This document shows, piece by piece, positions 20,301 to 23,926 of a stretch of 23,926 nt of DNA; within the stretch, counting starts at the first letter, position 1, and every line of letters starts with the position of its first letter. The notes below the pieces were generated by a model. It was given only the letters and a program-made list of their open reading frames with translations, had not been told where the DNA came from and did not search any database. The stretch covers positions 1 through 23,926 of the forward strand of contig JAPTJF010000650.1 in assembly GCA_029339195.1 (NCBI GenBank), written 5' to 3'. A program made the position numbers and the translations under genes. The DNA comes from Micractinium sp. NFX-FRZ. Its lineage: Eukaryota; Chlorophyta; Trebouxiophyceae; Chlorellales; Chlorellaceae.

Positions 20301-23300
20301 GGGGGCAGCAGCTGCCAAGGTCCTACACCTCCCCTCGGGCGGCCCTCCGCTGACAGGATGCCATCAAGCAACGCCACTCACATCAGCCCACCACCGCCTG
20401 CCCCATCTCACGCCGCACCACTGGCACCATCGCCCTGGCTGCCGTGCTGTGCCCCGCACCACGCACACCGGTCACGGAGCTCAGCTCCCTCGCTCTTTTG
20501 GACATGACACTTCAAGTGAAATGTCCTCTTAGAGTGCACCCTCACCTTGGCAGAGAGGATGTAGTCGCGTGCATCCTCCAGAGCCTTTATGGTGCCCCTG
20601 GCGGGGCCCACCTTGCCGCCCACCTCCTGCAGTCGCGCCTCCACCAGCGGGCACTGCTCGCTGCAGGCAGGCAGGCGGGCACACAAGGGACCACGGGGCG
20701 GAACAAGGGCAGGCGACATGCGGTTCAGCAAACGACTTGGTGCTTCAGCTGCCACTCCAAAGGCGCAAGCGCACAGCAGGGTTTTGTAGCAGCCCCGGCT
20801 GTCGCACGGCAGCCTCGCCTGCCCACGCCGCCCATCCCTGCACCCTCAGCTCAATCAACCCGGCAGCGCCTCCCGCCCCGCCCCCGGCGGGTGGCACCTC
20901 GCTCCTCCGCTTCCCTCCACCACCCTCACCTGAGCCAGCTCAGCCGGTGGTGGCCCTCCGGATCTGCCCCCTTCTCAATGCCCGCCAGCTGGGAGGCAGT
21001 CTCAGTCGTGGCCTGTGCCGCCGCCTGCTGCGCCTGCTGTGTGTCGCTGAGCGCCCCTTCAAAGTCATCAACCCACTGCTGGATGTCGGCCAGCAGGGGG
21101 TCGTAGTCAACCCACGGCGGCATGGCGGGCAGCCGCTGGGCCTCCTCGATGAGCTGGCGCACCATAGCGCGCACATCGGCGGGGGACGAGTCGACGGGCT
21201 GCAGCGGGGGGGCGGGGGGAGTAGGGGCAGGCAGGGGTGGGCGGGCATGTTGGCAGAGGTTGATCCAACAGCGTCAGGAGGAGGAGGGGACGGGCTCCGG
21301 CCAGAACTGTGTGCTGCCACATGCACCAAGGCGGGAGATGCAGAGGCCCCTGCCACGGTAGCTCACGTGAACCACGTGTAGCCTCCCTCCACCACACTTT
21401 ACACATGCCCTCGCAAGCAAAGGCTCTCAGGGCAGGCGCCCTCTGCAGGCCCCCTGACAGGGAACCCGCCACCCAGCAAGCCCACCCCTCAACCCCACAG
21501 GAGCACTCCCGGCAGCAGGCCAGGCCCTCTCACCAGGAAATCCTGCAGCCCCATCTGTGACAGCATGGCGGCAATCTCCGCATCCCTCGCAGCCTCCGCC
21601 TCCTCCAGCGGCGGCTGCACAGCGGGGGGGAGGGGGAACAGGGAAGAGGGCAGGGTTGAGGGCTAGGACGCACATGCAAGGGGTGCAGGCACAGGACTGG
21701 GAGGAAGAAAGGGGCGGCACTGCTCGGGACAATTGCCAGCAGCAAGTGGTGCCCACTGCAGCGAAGTTGACCTCCCACGAGCTAACAGGCATGCAACTGT
21801 TACACCCCTCATCCGCAGGCTTTGCAATGCCATCAATTCATGTTTTGGGTCGGCATGGGCTCTACCACCCCCCCCCCAGAGACCTCGTGCCCGCACATCT
21901 TGAGCCGCCTCCCACCCTGTTACCTTCCCCAACCTTACACGTCCGCCTGTCCACCCACCTTGTTGATTGCCACTTGCTCTAGCAGCGTCTCCAGCGACTT
22001 CTTGGCTGCCCGCGTGGGGGGCACCGACCGCTGCTCCAGCTCCCGCAGCCGCCCCTGGGCAGCCCTGAACTGCTCGCTGCAGGGCGGGGACGGGACAGGC
22101 AGGCACACAGCAGGAAAGGTGTCAAGCGGAGGTGGGCGTCATTGCCAAGGGATGTCTTGCAAGAGAAGAAGACCTCAACCTGGCGGCCTGTTGTGACGCT
22201 CGCGCAATGTACTATGCCCTCAGCATGGCCGCGACGGCACCAGCAGCTCGCACCAGCAAGCCCAAGCCGGCCGCCGCTTCCCCTCCCATGCCAGCTGCCG
22301 TTGTGTGCGCACCTGCCCCAGTTGAGGCGGTGCATCAGCGGGCGGTCGCCTGCATCCGCCTCTGCCAGCTGCGCCTCGTTGTCTTCCCGCTGGTGGTGCA
22401 TCACCTGTTTGTTGGCCAGGGCAGGTGGCAAAGGAGGAGTGGGAGGAGGTAAGGAGACAGGGTCATGAGGTTGGGAGGAGGACAGGCAGGAGTGACAGGC
22501 AGAAGCAGAGGGCAGCAAGGATGGGAGCCACAGTGCAGGTCCCCCGCAACTTGCAATCCTGGCATGATTAAAGGGCCCACTTGCGCCAGCACGACGGGAC
22601 CCCTCGAGCTCTGCCAGCGCCCACTCACGTCCCGCATGCCGCACCACCCCCGGGGCAGTACACCCCCCACGCAGCTGCACCACCGTCCCCCTCCCCGAGC
22701 GCCCCCTCACCTCCACCGCCGCCTGCACATCCACCTTGACCCCCTCCAGCTCGGCCGCCCACTGCCCCAGCTGGGCCAGCAGGGAGTCGTAGTTGACAGG
22801 CATGGGGGGCGGGGGCGGGATCTTCTTGGCCTCCTCGATGAGCTGGCGCACCAAGTCGCGCAGGTCGCCGCCACGCGTGGCCGCGGGCTGCACACACATG
22901 GAGGTCAGGTGAGGGTTTGGAGGGTGCTTTGGGTTTGGGGTGGTGTGGCACCCAGCAGAAGGGGAGGAGAGGGAATGGGATGAAGTCGCAGGCGCCACCG
23001 CCTCGCACCCCCTTCGGCCCTGTCTCAAGCACGCCCTCCCCCCAAGGTGCACAGCCCCAGCCCCACCCCACCTTGTCCTTCTTGCCCAGCGACAGCAGCG
23101 AGCGCAGGCCGCCCTTCTTCCTGGCGGGTGCCTCCTCCCCTCCCTCCTTCTCGCCGTATGCAGCAAAGGGGTGGTGAGCGTCCAGCCCCTGCCGCCCCAG
23201 GTCCTGGAACAGGCGGGCAATGACGGCGTCCCGCACCGACTCAGCATCCGACAGCGGCGGCTGCATGGGGTGGGTGGGGATGTATGTGAGGCAGGCATGG

Positions 23301-23681
23301 TCAGGAGTACATGGTGTGGAATGCAGATGGAACAGGCGGGCGGTGCCGGCAGGCCGGCAGGGTGCAGGCGCGCAGTCGTAGGGCAGGCAGGTGAGCCCCT
23401 CAGCAAGTCCCGACACCCTCTAAAGGCCCCCCACAAACAACCTCCCGGGCCGGCCCTCCTGCTCACTCCGTTTGAGCGCACATCCTGAGCGCACATGGTG
23501 TTTTCCCTTGCAACTTCCTTGCACCCTCTCACCTGTTACCCTTACAACTTCCTTGCACCCCCTCACCTGGTCGTTTCTGATGTAGTCGCACAGATCTTTG
23601 AGCGCCCTGATGGTGTCGTTGACGGGCGCCACCCGGTCAGCCAGCTCCTTCAGGCGCGCCTGCACCAGCGGGTACTGCTCG
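9778..23681 (-). CDS. giant modular protein with CHUP1-like C-terminal domain (5' partial)
   Basis: Thirty-six exons join to 6,226 nt with no stop, giving 2,074 residues from the first whole codon at 23680; the 5' end lies beyond the window. All 35 introns are GT-AG. Residues 1-1697 are eleven tandem modules of about 155 residues (exons A, B and C, listed separately). The last three exons, 11349-10637, 10417-10197 and 9976-9778, encode 377 residues: a Pro-rich link (ALYVAPPAPEGVHR), a basic part with RDPRAITLYNELA, a Ser/Thr/Pro-rich linker, and a helical domain with LQDVSDFVSDVKAQ, FPTRKWAVMAEAAAVFDQL, MAKAGLPWDD and SAFRVHQFCGGFN (residues 2030-2041). These match the order and pattern of land-plant CHUP1 (RAPELVEFY, DLLAFVSWL, FDWPEGKADALREAAFEYQD, FGIPVDW, FAFRVHQFAGGFD). 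CHUP1 sits on the chloroplast outer envelope and promotes actin assembly for chloroplast movement. By analogy this could be an actin or chloroplast-tethering protein with a long helical spacer. The domain call rests on remembered CHUP1 motifs and needs a profile search. Confidence 0.8.
11559..12298 (-). repeat. module 11 (last, with truncated C part)
   Basis: A exon 12298-12184 (115 nt, QQLPHVQARLHEV start), B exon 11925-11848 (78 nt), C' exon 11655-11559 (97 nt). C' keeps only the first third of the usual C part (SGADVRETVGHLIKKAQHLP then PPVPPMPVA) and then splices into the Pro-rich link of the C-terminal region. It marks the junction between the repeat array and the CHUP1-like part. Confidence 0.85.
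12307..12367. repeat. GGGA microsatellite in an intron
   Basis: Two (GGGA)n runs (about 12316-12338 and 12350-12366) lie in the intron between modules 10 and 11. The + strand has many closely spaced GGG tracts and could form a G-quadruplex; on the mRNA strand it is a pyrimidine tract. Confidence 0.8.
12472..13222 (-). repeat. module 10
   Basis: A exon 13222-13108 (115 nt, QQQPLVEERLREVDGRVAP), B exon 12977-12900 (78 nt, PPLVEAEAARDAAVAALVA), C exon 12740-12472 (269 nt, PAMPGFVDYRPLLADIQQW, ending HRLNWLS). The A exon is nearly identical in DNA to that of module 7. Confidence 0.9.
13408..14126 (-). repeat. module 9, with fused B and C exons
   Basis: A exon 14126-14012 (115 nt, QQRPLVEERLQGLGGKLAP). 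B and C lie in a single exon, 13751-13408 (344 nt), three bases short of 78 plus 269. The reading runs straight from EELGSQGM into SIQSAPDMRAVVRQL where every other full module has an intron. Confidence 0.9.
14354..15157 (-). repeat. module 8
   Basis: A exon 15157-15040 (118 nt, QQLPVVESRLQDVGGRVGP), B exon 14869-14792 (78 nt), C exon 14625-14354 (272 nt). The C exon has the variant PPMPINYGELLADIQQW, one codon longer than most, in place of the VDYRPLL form. Confidence 0.9.
15408..16174 (-). repeat. module 7
   Basis: A exon 16174-16057 (118 nt, QQQPLVEERLREVDGKVAS), B exon 15907-15830 (78 nt, PPLAEAEGARDAAVTALIA), C exon 15676-15408 (269 nt, MSQWVDRRPLLADIQQW). Confidence 0.9.
16398..17179 (-). 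repeat. module 6
   Basis: A exon 17179-17062 (118 nt, QEQPLVEARLQEVDGRVGP), B exon 16896-16819 (78 nt, PALEEAETARDAAVATLAA), C exon 16666-16398 (269 nt, MPGFVDYRPLLADIQQW). The B exon and its acceptor (CATGCAG) are almost the same as in module 5. Confidence 0.9.
17358..18219 (-). repeat. module 5
   Basis: A exon 18219-18102 (118 nt, QEQPLVEERLGAVDGRVSP), B exon 17933-17856 (78 nt, PALEEAEAARDAAVAALVA), C exon 17626-17358 (269 nt, RPGFVDYRPLLADIQQW). Confidence 0.9.
18417..19372 (-). repeat. module 4
   Basis: A exon 19372-19255 (118 nt, KQYPVIEERLQQAHGKVAP), B exon 19006-18923 (84 nt, PPLAEAEASHDAAVGTLAA, two codons longer than usual), C exon 18685-18417 (269 nt, MPQWVDYRPLLADIQQW). Confidence 0.9.
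18746..18914. repeat. AGGC-rich low-complexity intron
   Basis: Most of the module 4 B/C intron is made of (AGGC)n runs and relatives, at about 18748-18765, 18790-18820, 18860-18872 and 18900-18913. Similar AGGC runs occur at 10087-10106 and 19545-19590. Confidence 0.8.
19603..20660 (-). repeat. module 3, with acidic insertion
   Basis: A exon 20660-20546 (115 nt, EQCPLVEARLQEVGGKVGP), B exon 20226-20140 (87 nt, PPLAEAEGMRDRAIGDLMV), C exon 19907-19603 (305 nt). The C exon has twelve extra residues near its start, with NDDEEGGGTAADRD, before the conserved QLIEEARRLPEMPQWVDRR. Confidence 0.9.
20930..22076 (-). repeat. module 2
   Basis: A exon 22076-21959 (118 nt, EQFRAAQGRLRELEQRSVP, more basic than other A parts), B exon 21614-21534 (81 nt, PPLEEAEAARDAEIAAMLS), C exon 21198-20930 (269 nt, MPPWVDYDPLLADIQQW). 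Confidence 0.9.
22313..23681 (-). repeat. module 1 (first in view), long B and split C
   Basis: A exon 23681-23567 (115 nt, EQYPLVQARLKELADRVAP), B exon 23260-23072 (189 nt), C in two exons, 22887-22711 (177 nt) and 22404-22313 (92 nt), which sum to exactly 269. The B exon starts as usual (PPLSDAESVRDAVIARLFQD) but adds 37 residues with EKEGGEEAPARKKGG and a basic LRSLLSLGKKDK. The C part has IPPPPPMPVNYDSLL, the longest Pro run of the repeat array. Confidence 0.9.
23505..23572 (-). repeat. duplicated splice-donor region
   Basis: Bases 23505-23538 and 23539-23572 are two copies of a 34 bp unit (CCCTT(G/A)CAACTTCCTTGCAC, then CC(T/C)CTCACCTG). The right copy spans the real donor of the module 1 A exon (boundary 23566/23567); the left copy holds a second donor-like CTCAC/CTG inside the intron. 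Confidence 0.85.
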
Positions 23682-23785
23682 CTGCAGGCGGGAATGGCAG
23701 GGCAGGGGCAGGAAGGGCAGGGCGGGGTTGCGTTGGAAGCAAATTGGTAGGACACATTGGGCAGCTGCGGAAGAGTATCGGGTAA

Positions 23786-23849
<64 letters not shown>

Positions 23850-23851
23850 GG

Positions 23852-23926
<75 letters not shown>
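23786..23926. repeat. poly-G tract at window end
   Basis: 141 bases are G except for A at 23849 and 23854. The tract lies where the intron upstream of module 1 and the next C exon would be expected. It may be a true homopolymer in the intron or a sequencing or assembly artefact. Confidence 0.95.

Noticed and set aside
21979..23532. Single 517-codon open frame on the - strand
   Set aside because: It runs through several introns in different true frames. Only segments that match module B and C exons are real, and splice signals plus module comparison explain them better.
11559..23681. Regularly spaced repeats reminiscent of CRISPR or a satellite array
   Set aside because: The repeated units are coding exons with splice sites and conserved phase, about 1 kb apart, in an intron-rich eukaryotic gene.
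23786..23926. Telomere
   Set aside because: Green-algal telomeres are TTTAGGG or TTTTAGGG repeats; this is a plain G homopolymer.

Overview
The window looks like nuclear DNA of a GC-rich, intron-dense green alga, most likely a Chlorellaceae/Trebouxiophyceae member (Chlorella- or Micractinium-like). The grounds are strong GC3 bias, many 200-400 bp GT-AG introns with CTGCAG acceptors, TGTAA motifs (the green-algal poly(A) signal), GGCA and GGGA microsatellites, and a eukaryotic EMG1 gene. The lineage is inferred; no rRNA or organelle marker is present. All gene models were built by hand from splice signals, reading-frame continuity and comparison between repeats.

Layout. 1-2228: a tandem repeat whose unit contains TGTAAGATTCAC, a probable decayed + strand coding remnant (about 257-687), then about 1.5 kb of non-coding sequence. 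2229-6049 (-): a seven-exon gene for a 641-residue protein with about ten 23-residue leucine-rich repeats and an alpha/beta-hydrolase-like C-terminal domain. 6105-6540 (-): a two-exon gene for a 77-residue one-helix membrane protein. Its stop codon is only 55 bp upstream of the LRR start codon, a spacing that suggests a dicistronic mRNA. 6541-7033: divergent promoter region with a TATA box. 7034-8849 (+): EMG1/NEP1, the 18S rRNA pseudouridine N1-methyltransferase, in five exons, two of whose introns appear to be GC-AG. 8850-9777: convergent 3' region. 9778-23681 and beyond (-): a very large gene, 36 exons in view, at least 2,074 codons. It encodes eleven tandem copies of an undescribed helical module of about 155 residues, followed by a C-terminal domain that resembles land-plant CHUP1 (chloroplast positioning, actin). 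23786-23926: a nearly pure poly-G tract that hides the rest of that gene.

The most notable item is the CHUP1-like giant. Each module is encoded by three exons (about 115, 78 and 269 nt) with constant intron phases (0, 0, 2). The module is therefore a symmetric phase 2-2 unit that can multiply without breaking frame. One module has lost its B/C intron almost exactly, and another has gained or kept an extra one flanked by AGGTGA on both sides. A second theme is local tandem duplication around splice junctions and gene ends: the EMG1 intron 3 acceptor, the LRR intron 4 donor, a donor at 23505-23572, and the LRR 3' coding end. This looks like a snapshot of intron growth in this genome.

The genes do not form one pathway. 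EMG1 is housekeeping ribosome biogenesis, the small protein and LRR-hydrolase may be co-transcribed, and the CHUP1-like protein is probably cytoskeletal or chloroplast-associated.
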